Below are positions 1 to 8,591 of a stretch of 64,000 bases of DNA, piece by piece; the stretch's first letter is position 1; each line of letters starts with the position of its first letter. The stretch is taken from positions 43,605 through 107,604 of the forward strand of contig JAKCWG010000460.1 of assembly GCA_021464415.1 (NCBI GenBank), read 5' to 3'. The position numbers and the translations under genes are program-made. The notes beneath the pieces are model-generated. The model was not told the DNA's origin. It did not search any database and worked only from the letters and a program-made list of their open reading frames with translations. The DNA comes from Lonicera japonica (lineage: Eukaryota; Streptophyta; Magnoliopsida; Dipsacales; Caprifoliaceae).

Positions 1-390
1 ATGAAAGAACCTCACCATTTTATGGAGGTCAAGGAGTCCGTCGGTAATAAAGCCATCACAGGCCGCTTGAGGAATGGCTAACAGAGCAATTAACATATCT
101 CGAGGATCGATTTCTTCTATGGGAATAGCCATTGGGAGACGAACATTAGAACGCAACAACCAGGAGAATTCTTCATAAGTTGGGCAGAGCTCGTCTAATC
201 CGAAACGGAAAAGATGATCGGCAGGACTCCAGAAGTACAGAGCGCCAAGCAAAAAGGAGAAATCTACAGGACGATGGCGCCAGCTCGCTAAAGGACTGAA
301 TACACCAAAGTTCAAACCATTTTCAGAAGATATCAGAGCATCTCGGGCTTCAACGTAAGAAAAATCAGAATTTGTGAGATAAGAAGACAT
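1..390 (-). CDS. DUF7745-like antisense retroelement gene, N-terminal part (runs off the window)
   Basis: An open frame of 130 codons runs from ATG at 388-390 to the window edge with no stop. The protein begins MSSYLTNSDFSYVEARDAL. It contains FSPLASWRH, FSFLLGALYFWSPADHLFRF and ELCPTYEEFSWLL. The pattern of a hydrophobic helix, then FW-P, then F-FG and E-L-CPT-EEF matches what I recall of the plant DUF7745 family, whose members sit mostly in or near retroelements; their function is unknown. It lies downstream of the PMD gene on the same strand but has its own TATA box (423-430), only about 33 bp above the ATG, so the 5' leader would be almost absent. If transcription starts lower, internal Met codons could be used. 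Family assignment is from memory of motifs only. Confidence 0.55.
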   Translation of the reverse strand, partial: MSSYLTNSDFSYVEARDALISSENGLNFGVFSPLASWRHRPVDFSFLLGALYFWSPADHLFRFGLDELCPTYEEFSWLLRSNVRLPMAIPIEEIDPRDMLIALLAIPQAACDGFITDGLLDLHKMVRFFH

Positions 391-420
391 TGTGGCAAAG
401 GATGAAGGAAGGAGGATGGG

Positions 421-501
421 TGTATTTATAGCAAAAAAGAGGGCTCCTGTACCTGTTTGTCGCGCGACAAACCCATATTCAGGAGGGAATGTCGCGCGAC
501 A
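421..501 (-). promoter_or_regulatory. Promoter of the DUF7745-like gene: TATA box with two upstream palindromes
   Basis: On the minus strand TATAAATA occupies 430-423. Upstream of it are two CpG-rich perfect palindromes: TTTGTCGCGCGACAAA (456-471) and TGTCGCGCGACA (490-501). The same 12-mer precedes the TATA boxes of the PMD gene and of the 3' LTR of this element. Confidence 0.6.
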
Positions 502-832
502 AACTCCCTTGGTGTGCTCTGTTTTGAGTTTTTTCCTACACGTAAGAGTCGGTTTTGCCAAAAGATCCACTTTTGTATGCATTTGTGCTCACTTTGTTCT
601 TTTGCAGATACCTTAAGTAGCATCCCATCACGAAGGTATGATTCTTACTATATCGGTCCACGTAATTTATTTTTCATCATTAGATAAATAAATACGCATC
701 ATCAGACACAAATGAAGATTTTTTATATATAAAACCAATAAAAGAACAGTTTTTTCTACAAAAATCCTGTCTAAAAAGTCTAAGAATAAAAACTACATAT
801 TTGTCAGGACTAACTAAATGCAGGAAGGAAAG
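502..832. other. Intergenic spacer between the two antisense genes
   Basis: AT-rich spacer with no coding signal. On the minus strand an AATAAA (666-671) about 165 bp past the PMD stop is a possible polyadenylation signal. Nothing else is recognisable. Confidence 0.35.
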
Positions 833-3800
833 CTAATCTAATCGGGAGCGTTTGGACACACTCCCGCTATCACCAGAATCCTCCTCTAGAGTAGGATCGA
901 CCTCTGGGACGCCCTGAGTAGAAGGAGCTACTACCTGAGAAGGCCCCGTCGACAGGACTGGTGATGTAGGGCGAATCACCGAAGATCGAGATCGCCTAGA
1001 AGTCCGACTACTGCTCCTCCGAGACTCCGTCCGAGCACGAGAGGGAGACAGAGGGTCATCTGCCCGCAAGGAAATGTCGATCGCCGTCTGGTAGTCACGC
1101 ATGTAAGTCGTAGGGTCCCGACCAACGTACTGGAGCAGGTTCCAGCTGTAGAGGTACTGGGAATGCCAAGCTCTCAGGTCCGCTACACGCACGCTCACCC
1201 TCTGAAAAAGAAAGAAAGAAGAATCAGTACCGACAAAATGAATAAACATGGATATGAAGAGATATTGAAAGAAGAAAAGCACGTACCTCATCATCAGGGC
1301 GACGACCCAAGTAGTCAAATGTATCCTCTGGAAGAGGATACTCGGGCACTGTATACCGGCGTAGACCGGCACCGACATAGGAGAAGTCCCGAGGAAGTGT
1401 CGGCAGATCTATCAGAGGAACAGGCGAACTCCCTGGCATAGCAGCAGAAGTAGACCAGCCCTCCTCATAAATCGGGAACAAAGGAGGACGAGAAGACGAG
1501 CCACCAAGACCTGTAGATCTAACCGGAGGACCCATGACAGCAGACGGAAGGGGAGTCAGCGTGGCATAAGTACGAACACCCGGAGGGTCCACTACGGCCG
1601 TCGCCCTCAGAGGCGGGACCCCACTAGAAACAGCAGCAGCAGCAACAGGAGGAGTCCGCCCAAACTGCTCGTAGTCAATCCCGAGGTCTGTAGGCTCCCA
1701 GGAACGCTCGGGAAAATCACCTCCCCCTCTCTCAGCAGGCTGCCCCTCTCCCGGTGAACTCTGAGACGGTTGCTCGGGAACCGCTGTCGCACCTCCCTCG
1801 CCACCCTCAGGTCCACCATCGCCACCCTCAGGTCCACCATCACCTCCCTCGGCAGCAGCAGGGACGTCCCTCTCGCCATCAGGATCATCATCATCAGAGT
1901 CCAAAATATTATCCCTCTAATCAAGGATAGGCGGCAAGTAACCAGGGACCGTCCTGGACAAGTGAGTCTGCCCTCGTATGTAGTTCGAATCGCCTCCCAA
2001 CGCCCGGTACCTCTCATAGAAGACCCGTCCCTGAGTCCCCTTCGGCTCCCTCATCAGATAACGGGCAGCGAAGACAGCGTAGTCCCCCTCCTCAGTAAAC
2101 GTCTGGAAGCCGAGTCCATCTACAAGGGCCTGTATCGTCACGGAATCAATCTCACCTGTCCGCCTCATCAGAACTGGCAAAAATAAAGGAACCCGAGGCC
2201 ACTGAGCCGGTGAATGCTGGCGAATAACCCTCTCGCCCAGATAGAAGTGAAGGCCGTACTCGTCCCTGATAAGCCACCTGGTCCTCGAAGCAGTCAGAGA
2301 ACGGCCATATCCAAAATGGAGGCCCAGATCGCCCCAAGGGGCCCACTCAATATGAAAGAGAAGAATAAGATTTTATTTCAGTAATTTATTTTCTATTTTA
2401 TTATGTATTGAAAAAGGAGAAAACTAAAATATTTACCTGCTCCTCCAACAGGTCGTGGACAGCATCAGCTCCGGTCTCCCGAGTCCGGTATACGTAGGGA
2501 GCCCTGTAGTTCCCCGCAATGAATCGGCGGAGAAAGGGAAACTGGTCCTCGTTCTCAACGAGGAGATCCACCTGGGCGCGACCCAGGCGGGTATAAGCAA
2601 CGAACCAACTCTGAAAAGGAAAGATAAAGGATTTTAGTAATAATCTACAGGTGATATATGAAGATCCAAAACAAAGACAAAAGGACTAAAGTATGTACCT
2701 CCCACAACAATGAGAAGCCCTTGAGGTTCAGGGCTAAATGGCGAGAGACCTGGTCCATGGCATCATATAGGACTGTGAGAATGAAGCCGCCCCAGTCATA
2801 GTCAAACATGAGGCTGAAGTCCCGAAGATAGGGCAACCACCAAAGATGGGCCGTGTCCCCCCCACGGGCCTCGAATAGGTCATGGAGTGTCAGTAGGAGA
2901 AGGACGCGGGCATACTGACGCGCCTCCTGACGGATCATCGGCACCCCCAAAGCAACTAGTCGAGCTCTCTCTGTGGCTAGTCGCGTAACTAAGACACCCC
3001 GAGGAATCGTATCACCCGAACTCCGTCGCTCGGGGAACCACCCAAGTGCGCCCACGATGCCCTCCGCCGTCAGACGCAAAGGGACGTCAATCCGAATAGG
3101 GACCCCCCTGAGGAAATCCCGGTCAAAGCAAAAAGATCAAGGGGGTCATCGTCATCTCACCCCAGCTCCAATGGAAGGTATGAGTAGTATCCCACCAATG
3201 GCAAGCCAGTGCCGACACCAAAATCGTCGCCCTAGAAACCCGCTCCGGGAGGGCGTCGAAGGGAGCCAAAAGGAGTCGCAAGGAGCAACTCCTGGACAGG
3301 GGCCGGTGCCCGTCACCACTCCGAAGATATAGTGTTGGGATAACCCCAACCTCGGCCAACCCACTGCAAACAAAATGGAGATATGGATATAAGAAACCTG
3401 AGGGTATTTTGGTGTAATTATGAGAGTTATAGGATTATAGGGGTAAATTATGTAATTTTCCAAACCTGAGGGTATTTTGGTGTAATTATGAGAGATATAG
3501 GGTTATAGGGGTAAATTATGTAATTTTCTAAACCTGAGGGTATTTTGGTGTAATTATGAGAGATATAGGGTTATAGGGGTAAATTATGTAATTTTCTAAA
3601 CCTGAGGGTATTTTGGTGTAATTATGAGAGATATAGGATTATAAGGGTAAATTATGTAATTTTCCAAACCTGAGGGTATTTTGGTGTAATTATGAGAGAT
3701 ATAGGGTTATAGGGGTAAATTATGTAATTTTCCAAACCTGAGGGTATTTTGGTGTAATTATGAGAGATATAGGGTTATAGGGGTAAATTATGTAATTTTT

Positions 3801-4332
3801 CAAGCCTGAGGGTATTTTGGTGTAATTATGAGAGATATAGGGTTGAAAGGATAAATTATGTATTTTTCTAAACCTGAGGGTATTTTGGTGTAATTATGTA
3901 AGTTATAGAGTTATGGGGATACCTTATGTAAATTCCCAAAACCTAAAGGGTATCACTAGTAAAAAGTTTGAGTTTCACTAAATCGGACATTATTTCTAGG
4001 CAGACATGCATACTAATATTGTTTAAAATACATGCAGGAAATGACAGAAATAATGGAACAGATAAATACAAGAAAAGAAGACGTACCAGAGATCGTCGGC
4101 GAATCTCGTGAGAAGCATGCTCCATCAAGAGCCACGGAACATCCGGGACCGGAGCAGCCCGGGTAATATCTCTATAAATAACCGCCCGACCACGGTTCAC
4201 CCCATCATCATCATACCAATCCAGGTCCTCCCAATCATCGTGATGAGGACTGCAGCGGAGAACGCCCTGAGCGTCAGTAAAGGTGACCTCCTCCTGGTCA
4301 CCCTCTAGTCGATCCGGCTGTGCGGGATCCAT
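833..4332 (-). pseudogene. Plant mobile domain (PMD) gene, antisense in a retroelement; five exons, damaged
   Basis: Exons on the minus strand: 1, 4332-4087; 2, about 3363-2699; 3, 2610-2437; 4, 2345-1287; 5, 1201-833 (stop TAG). Introns between exons 2-3 (2698-2611), 3-4 (2436-2346) and 4-5 (1286-1202) are 85-91 bp, GT-AG and phase 0. Exon 2 has the PMD signature WWDTTHTFHWSWGEMTMT, then ALTGISSGG, then ARVLLLLTLHDLFEARGG and YDWGGFILTVLYDAMDQ. Exon 3 ends the fold (VENEDQFPFLRRF). Exon 4 has FYLGERVIRQHSPAQWPRVP and then an acidic Pro/Gly-rich tail. Exon 5 ends in an RS-rich tail. Expected length is about 830 residues. Damage: probable 1-base frameshifts near 3358, in the C-run 3141-3145 (minus strand) and in the run 3103-3108, and an in-frame TAG at 1917-1919. 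PMD proteins (MAIN/MAIL relatives) act in plant gene and transposon silencing; no function is claimed for this copy. Confidence 0.75.
3390..3955. repeat. 68-bp minisatellite, about eight units, in PMD intron 1
   Basis: Units start with CCTGAGGGTATTTTGG at 3397, 3465, 3533, 3601, 3669, 3737 and 3805, an exact 68-bp spacing, with a degenerate unit to about 3950. Units are more than 90% alike by eye. The array lies wholly inside intron 1 (4086-3364 on the minus strand) and makes up most of that intron. Confidence 0.9.
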
Positions 4333-4479
4333 CTGAATATAAGTAGAAAATCAGAGAAAGTCGAAAAAGTCAGAAAAAGGCAGGGCTTCCGCGCTTGGAA
4401 GGAGAAAGAAAGAGAGAGAAAGAGAGCTAGAGAGAGAAAGAGGAAGGAGAGAATGAGGTGGAATGAGCTCAGTAGGGAG

Positions 4480-4564
4480 TATATATAGTGGATCAAAATG
4501 TCGCGCGACAAACAGCCTCATTGTCGCGCGACAAAGGGCCTTGCCACCGAAATGTCGCGCGACA
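4480..4564 (-). promoter_or_regulatory. Promoter of the PMD gene: TATA box with three palindromes
   Basis: TATATATA at 4480-4487 lies about 150 bp upstream of the exon 1 ATG. Palindromes TGTCGCGCGACA at 4499-4510 and 4553-4564 and TTGTCGCGCGACAA at 4521-4534 lie directly upstream. A pyrimidine-rich leader follows the TATA box. TTATATTCAG directly before the ATG looks like a 3' splice site, so a 5'-UTR intron is possible. Confidence 0.6.
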
Positions 4565-4599
4565 TATTGACCCTTCCCCTGATTTTTTGACCTTTGTCT

Positions 4600-5335
4600 C
4601 ATTTTATCTCACGCAGGAGGATTTCCGAGAAGCAGTTTTCGAAAAAATTGCTAAAAACCGCACACCCAGGATGAGAACTCGAGGAAGGACTTCCAAATCA
4701 TCTCTCCAAAAATGCGAGGACGAAATATAAACCGTTAAAGTAGTCTCTGATCTCCCAGAAAGGACCGAGACCATCAAAGCAGAATAGCAAGATAAGACGG
4801 GAATATAAAAAATTGAAAGAGTAGAAAAGAGAAAGAACCCGCATGAGCGCCCAAGAGCGAGCGAGAGAAACATAATTGTATAAAGTGGCAGGGAGAGCCA
4901 CACCAAGAGTGACAGCTAGGCCAAAACCGGCTCAGGGCTTCGTCTTGGGTGAGTAAGGCTCCTGATCACGACAAAGGGATGAAAAGACTCCTGGTCAAAA
5001 ACAGAAAAGGCTAAGAAAAGTCTTTCCCAAAAGAGGGAGGAATAAGGACATCGAAAAACAGAAAACGATGTGGGCCCACCGAAAATGAGAACTAAGAAGA
5101 GAACAGAGATCAGAGATTGAACTTTCAAACAAATTTTCTTTTCAGCACGGTACAGAAGAGATGGTTTGGAAAAAACCTCGAATCATCATTCGGTGAAGAG
5201 CAAGAAAAATTCAAAAACTGCTTTCCGAGAAAAGTATTTTCAGTCAAGAGAAAAATGAGAGTAAAACTTCAGAAAGGCATCAGCGTAAAACCTCGAGCAG
5301 CTCTTTCCACCCTCATCAGAAATTTCTCTCTCTCA
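4600..5335. other. Non-coding 3' internal region of the retroelement
   Basis: No protein signature on either strand. It holds a block beginning GAGCCACACCAAGAGTGACA near 4893 that recurs at about 40767 in the Ogre-like element, followed in both by a CTTGGGTGAG segment. This ties the two elements together as relatives. Confidence 0.5.
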
Positions 5336-5339
5336 CTCT

Positions 5340-6125
5340 AGCAGTCTAAGATAGGCAATTCACCAACACAAGCCCTCTCCGGAGGCAATTCACCAACACA
5401 AGCCCTCTCCAGAGGCAATTCACAGGCACAAGCCCTCTCCGGAGGCAATCCATTCACATAAGCCCTTTTTACAGGCAAACCAATTGCCAAGTCCTTTCCA
5501 TAGGCACAAGCCCTCTCCGGAGGCAATCCATTCACATAAGCCCTTTTTACAGGCAAACCAATCGCCAAGTCCTTTCCACAGGCACAAGCCCTCTCCGGAG
5601 GCAATCCATTCACATAAGCCCTTTTTACAGGCAAACCGATCGCCAAGTCCTTTCTACAGGCACAAGCCCTCTCCGGAGGCAATCCATTCACATAAGCCCT
5701 TTCTACAGGCAAAACATCACCCACAAGTCCTTTCTACAGGCACAAGCCCTCCCCAGTGGCAATCCATTCACCTAAGCCCTTTCTACAGGCAAACCGGTCA
5801 TCAAGTCCTTAACACAGGCACAAGCCCTCTCCGGAGGCAATTTATTTTCTTTTTCTTTCTTTTACAGATCAAAAGCCCTCATGAGGAGGCACAGTGGAGC
5901 AATGGTAGTCCTCCCACCTGAGGCGCAGCTGGTAGTCCTCCCACCTGAGGCGAAGCCCTCTCCGGAGGCAATCCATTCACATAAGCCCTTTGTACAGGCA
6001 AAACATCATCCACAAGTCCTGTCTACAGGCACAAGCCCTCCCCGGAGGCAATCCATTCACCTAAGCCCTTTCTACAGGCAAACCGGTCATCAAGTCCTTA
6101 ACGCAGGCACAAGCCCTCTCCGGAG
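5340..6125. repeat. Tandem array of ~26-bp AAGCCC..GGCAA units in a 78-bp higher-order repeat
   Basis: Variants of AAGCCCTCTCCGGAGGCAA, AAGCCCTTTTTACAGGCAAA and AAGTCCTTTCCACAGGCAC alternate; three sub-units make a 78-bp period in the cleanest part (about 5440-5700). Each sub-unit contains a short inverted repeat such as CTCTCCGGAG. Because 78 is divisible by three, spurious open frames appear on both strands. Confidence 0.85.
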
Positions 6126-6164
6126 GCAATTTGTTTCCTTTTTCTTTCTTTTACAGATCAAAAG

Positions 6165-6640
6165 TCCTCTCAAGGAGAGGCACGTGGAGCAAAAAGTCCT
6201 TCCGGGGGAAGGCAAGTGGAGCAAAAAGTCCTTCCGGGGGAAGGCAAGTGGAGCAAAAAGTCCTCTCGAGGAGAGGCACGTGGAGCAAAAAGTCCTTCCG
6301 GGGGGAGGCAAGTGGAGCAAAAAGTCCTCTCGAGGAGAGGCACGTGGAGCAAAAAGTCCTTCTGGGGGGAGGCAAGTGGAGCAAAAAGTCCTTCCGAGGG
6401 GAGGCACGTGGAGCAAAAAGTCCTTTCGGGGGGAGGCAAGTGGAGCAAAAAGTCCTTCCGGGGGGAGGCACGTGGAGCAAAAAGTCCTCCCAGAGAGGCA
6501 CGTGGAGCAAAAAGTCCTTCCGGGGGGAGGCAAGTGGAGCAAAAAGTCCTCCCAGAGAGGCACGTGGAGCAAAAAGTCCTTCCGGGGGGAGGCACGTGGA
6601 GCAAAAAGCCCTCGAAAGAGGCAATGAGGTAACAAAAGCC
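6165..6640. repeat. Tandem array of 32-33-bp GGAGCAAAAAGTCC units
   Basis: About 15 units of the type GGCAAGTGGAGCAAAAAGTC plus CTTCCGGGGGA, alternating between GGCAAGTGG and GGCACGTGG forms. The second form creates a CACGTG (G-box core) in many units. It follows directly from the 78-bp array and probably derives from it. Confidence 0.85.
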
Positions 6641-6762
6641 CTCTCCGGAGGCAAAACTAAACACAAAAGCCCTCTCCCGGAGGCACTCACGAGCACCTGT
6701 TGCATACACGCACTCCTTTAGAGTTCATGCGGGAGCCATGGATCATGGTCTCTTCCAGTCGC

Positions 6763-6802
6763 CTCAAATCCTTGCTAGCAAGGAGCTTGAGTCGAGAGGG
6801 TC
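6763..6802 (+). other. Hairpin and polypurine tract before the 3' LTR
   Basis: Left arm CTCAAATCCTTGC and right arm GCAAGGAGCTTGAG (6763-6791) pair through TCCTTGC/GCAAGGA and CTCAA/TTGAG. The tract GTCGAGAGGGTC follows and touches the LTR start at 6803. The Ogre-like element at 43125-43164 has the same arrangement with a different stem sequence. Confidence 0.6.
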
Positions 6803-8591
6803 TGTAGACACCCCGATCCGTGACCCCCGCAAGAACCCTAACAACCTTCGAGAACTGCTGTTTCTGGACTCCGGGACCCACCTGAACACCCGAGACTGCC
6901 CCGGAAGCGTCTATTGGCCAAACAAACATGTTTTAAAGTGAAATGTCGCATGACATTCAAGATTGTCGCACGACAATCCCACTTTTGAGGGACATGTCGC
7001 GCGACAAACACCCCACCACGCCACTTTCTGACTCAGCAATGAGTCAGAATCATCATTAAAGTAGAATGTCGCACGACAGTCAAGATTGTCGCACGACATA
7101 CTGGTGTGTGTCGCACGACAATCCCACTTTTGAAGGACATGTCGCGCGACAAACACCCCACCACTCCACTTTCTGACTCAGCAATGAGTCAGAATCATCA
7201 TTAAAGTAGAATGTCGCGCGACAGTCAAGATTGTCGCACGACATACACCAATATGTCGCGCGACATACACCTTTTCGGCACTATAAATAGGCCAGCAGCA
7301 CCCAAGGTTTAAGGACACCAACATCAGAGCAAAAAATAGCAGTTTTAGAGCAGAATTGCGGGTTTATGATCTGATTTTCCGATCTTTCGTCTAGTATTTT
7401 CTATTATCGTCTTATTTCTGAAGAATTATCGAATATATTCTCGACACTCGACGTGTCCAGTCTCGGGAATCGAATTCTTGAAAATATCTGAAAAAGGAGA
7501 AGATTATCATCGCCGGAGATCTCTCTGCCGTATTATATTCTCTTTCTTATTATTATTCTCGTCGGGAAGGTAAATAAAGTCTCTTCTAGTAATTAAATAT
7601 TTTCATATTTGTTTTATTGTAAACTTTTAGAATTCGAACCCCGTCCTAGTAAGCGAGGTGGCAACATGGTTGTGCTAGGTTTCTAACGCGTTGGAAAATC
7701 AGGTTTGTCTGTGTACTTGTTTTATTTCTGTTGTTTTGTCCATGTTTTATTTGAATAAACTTATTGCCAAGTTATAAATAGTCTACCATCTTCAAAATAA
7801 AAGACCCTGATAAAACCATTTACAAAACCAGAAGAATAAGTAGACTATCGTCCGGATAAAATTATGTTTTCAAAACCTGGACTGATAAGACTTATCTAGG
7901 AATTAAAATCAACATATCCTGTCTTCTCTATAGACTGCGACGTGTCTGATAAACTCTCCTCAAGAGTTCTGATTCCACATTAAATTAGTCCCGATATAAG
8001 ATCCGAACTTTTACAAAAGTAATCACAAACACGAGAAAACCGTCATTATCTGAGGAAATAATACGGGATACTCTTTCAAAATAAAAGGTTTTTGTCATTT
8101 GTATTTACATCTTTCAATAATAAAAACACCGGATCTCGGAACACAAAGGTTTCTATCCCTTTCCCGTTTTTCCCAGAAATTAGGGTTTTCATTTGAAAAG
8201 TAGTAGCCTGTCAGTAAAAGCATCCAAGTTTTTCAACATAAAATAAACATATAAGTCCACTAGAGACCGAAAGGGCGGAATGGGTGCTTAACACCTTCCC
8301 AAACCGTAATATAGTTCCCGAACCCTATAGAATCCTGGTTTCGCAGACAAACGTGTAAAGAAAGGCTTATCTGTAGCCTTTCCCCTTACACAACCCTTTT
8401 TGTCCGTTTTCTCATAAAACGTACTGGCGACTCTGAACGAACCCTTTTGCATCTAGAATAGACGTAGGGACACCCGATATGAATTATCAAAACAAACTCC
8501 AAGCAAATGGAACGACGGGATCCTTTCCGACGTTTCAGGACGCCCAACGAACGGGGACGAGACCTTGGGGTCGCATTTGCGGATTCTCACA
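6803..8591 (+). mobile_element. 3' LTR (1789 bp) of the Tat-lineage element
   Basis: Starts TGTAGACACC and ends TCTCACA. In order: a U3 with ten palindromic motifs (6942-7265), TATAAATA at 7282-7289, a transcribed region, a conserved box GAGACCGAAAGGGCG (8263) shared with the LTRs at 34962, 43165 and 14837, and an internal TGGCGACTC (8425-8433). The ends and U5 box show that it belongs to the same broad LTR family as the Ogre-like element. Confidence 0.8.
6942..7289 (+). promoter_or_regulatory. LTR promoter: ten TGTCGCNYGACA-type palindromes and a TATA box
   Basis: Motifs start near 6943, 6964, 6995, 7067, 7086, 7109, 7140, 7212, 7231 and 7254; the exact TGTCGCGCGACA occurs at 6995, 7140, 7212 and 7254, others have CACGACA. 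TATAAATA lies at 7282-7289. A ~145-bp tandem duplication carries several motifs and a second dyad, TGACTCAGCAATGAGTCA (7029-7046 and 7174-7191), which holds inverted TGAGTCA sites of the bZIP/GCN4 type. Confidence 0.75.

Larger units (their letters stand above)
1..8591 (+). mobile_element. 3' part of a Tat-lineage Ty3/gypsy LTR retrotransposon with two antisense genes
   Basis: The right boundary is an LTR ending TCTCACA at 8591, next to AGTAG (8592-8596). In the intact tandem copies of the target sequence (for example near 9593) AGTAG is flanked by TTTAT, so AGTAG is the expected TSD. The 5' LTR, gag and pol lie left of the window. Reading in the sense direction the window shows two genes on the opposite strand, a non-coding block with tandem arrays (about 4600-6760), a hairpin and purine-rich tract (6763-6802), and the 3' LTR. 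Extra antisense ORFs between pol and the 3' LTR, some with a plant mobile domain, are known in the Tat group. Assignment to Tat is inferred from this layout and from LTR similarity to the Ogre-like element at 34962-44880. Confidence 0.7.

Noticed and set aside
1224..1904. Stand-alone acidic protein starting at a TTG codon
   Set aside because: In frame with the upstream PMD exon 4 across a single TAG and spliced to exon 5; it is the tail of the PMD protein.
3123..3463. Separate small minus-strand genes upstream of the PMD core
   Set aside because: They are frames of PMD exon 2 split by frameshifts; WWDTTHTFH and GEMTMT place them in the domain.
5340..6700. Pro/Cys-rich and Lys/Gly-rich open frames on both strands
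   Set aside because: By-products of tandem units with periods near multiples of three inside the retroelement 3' region.
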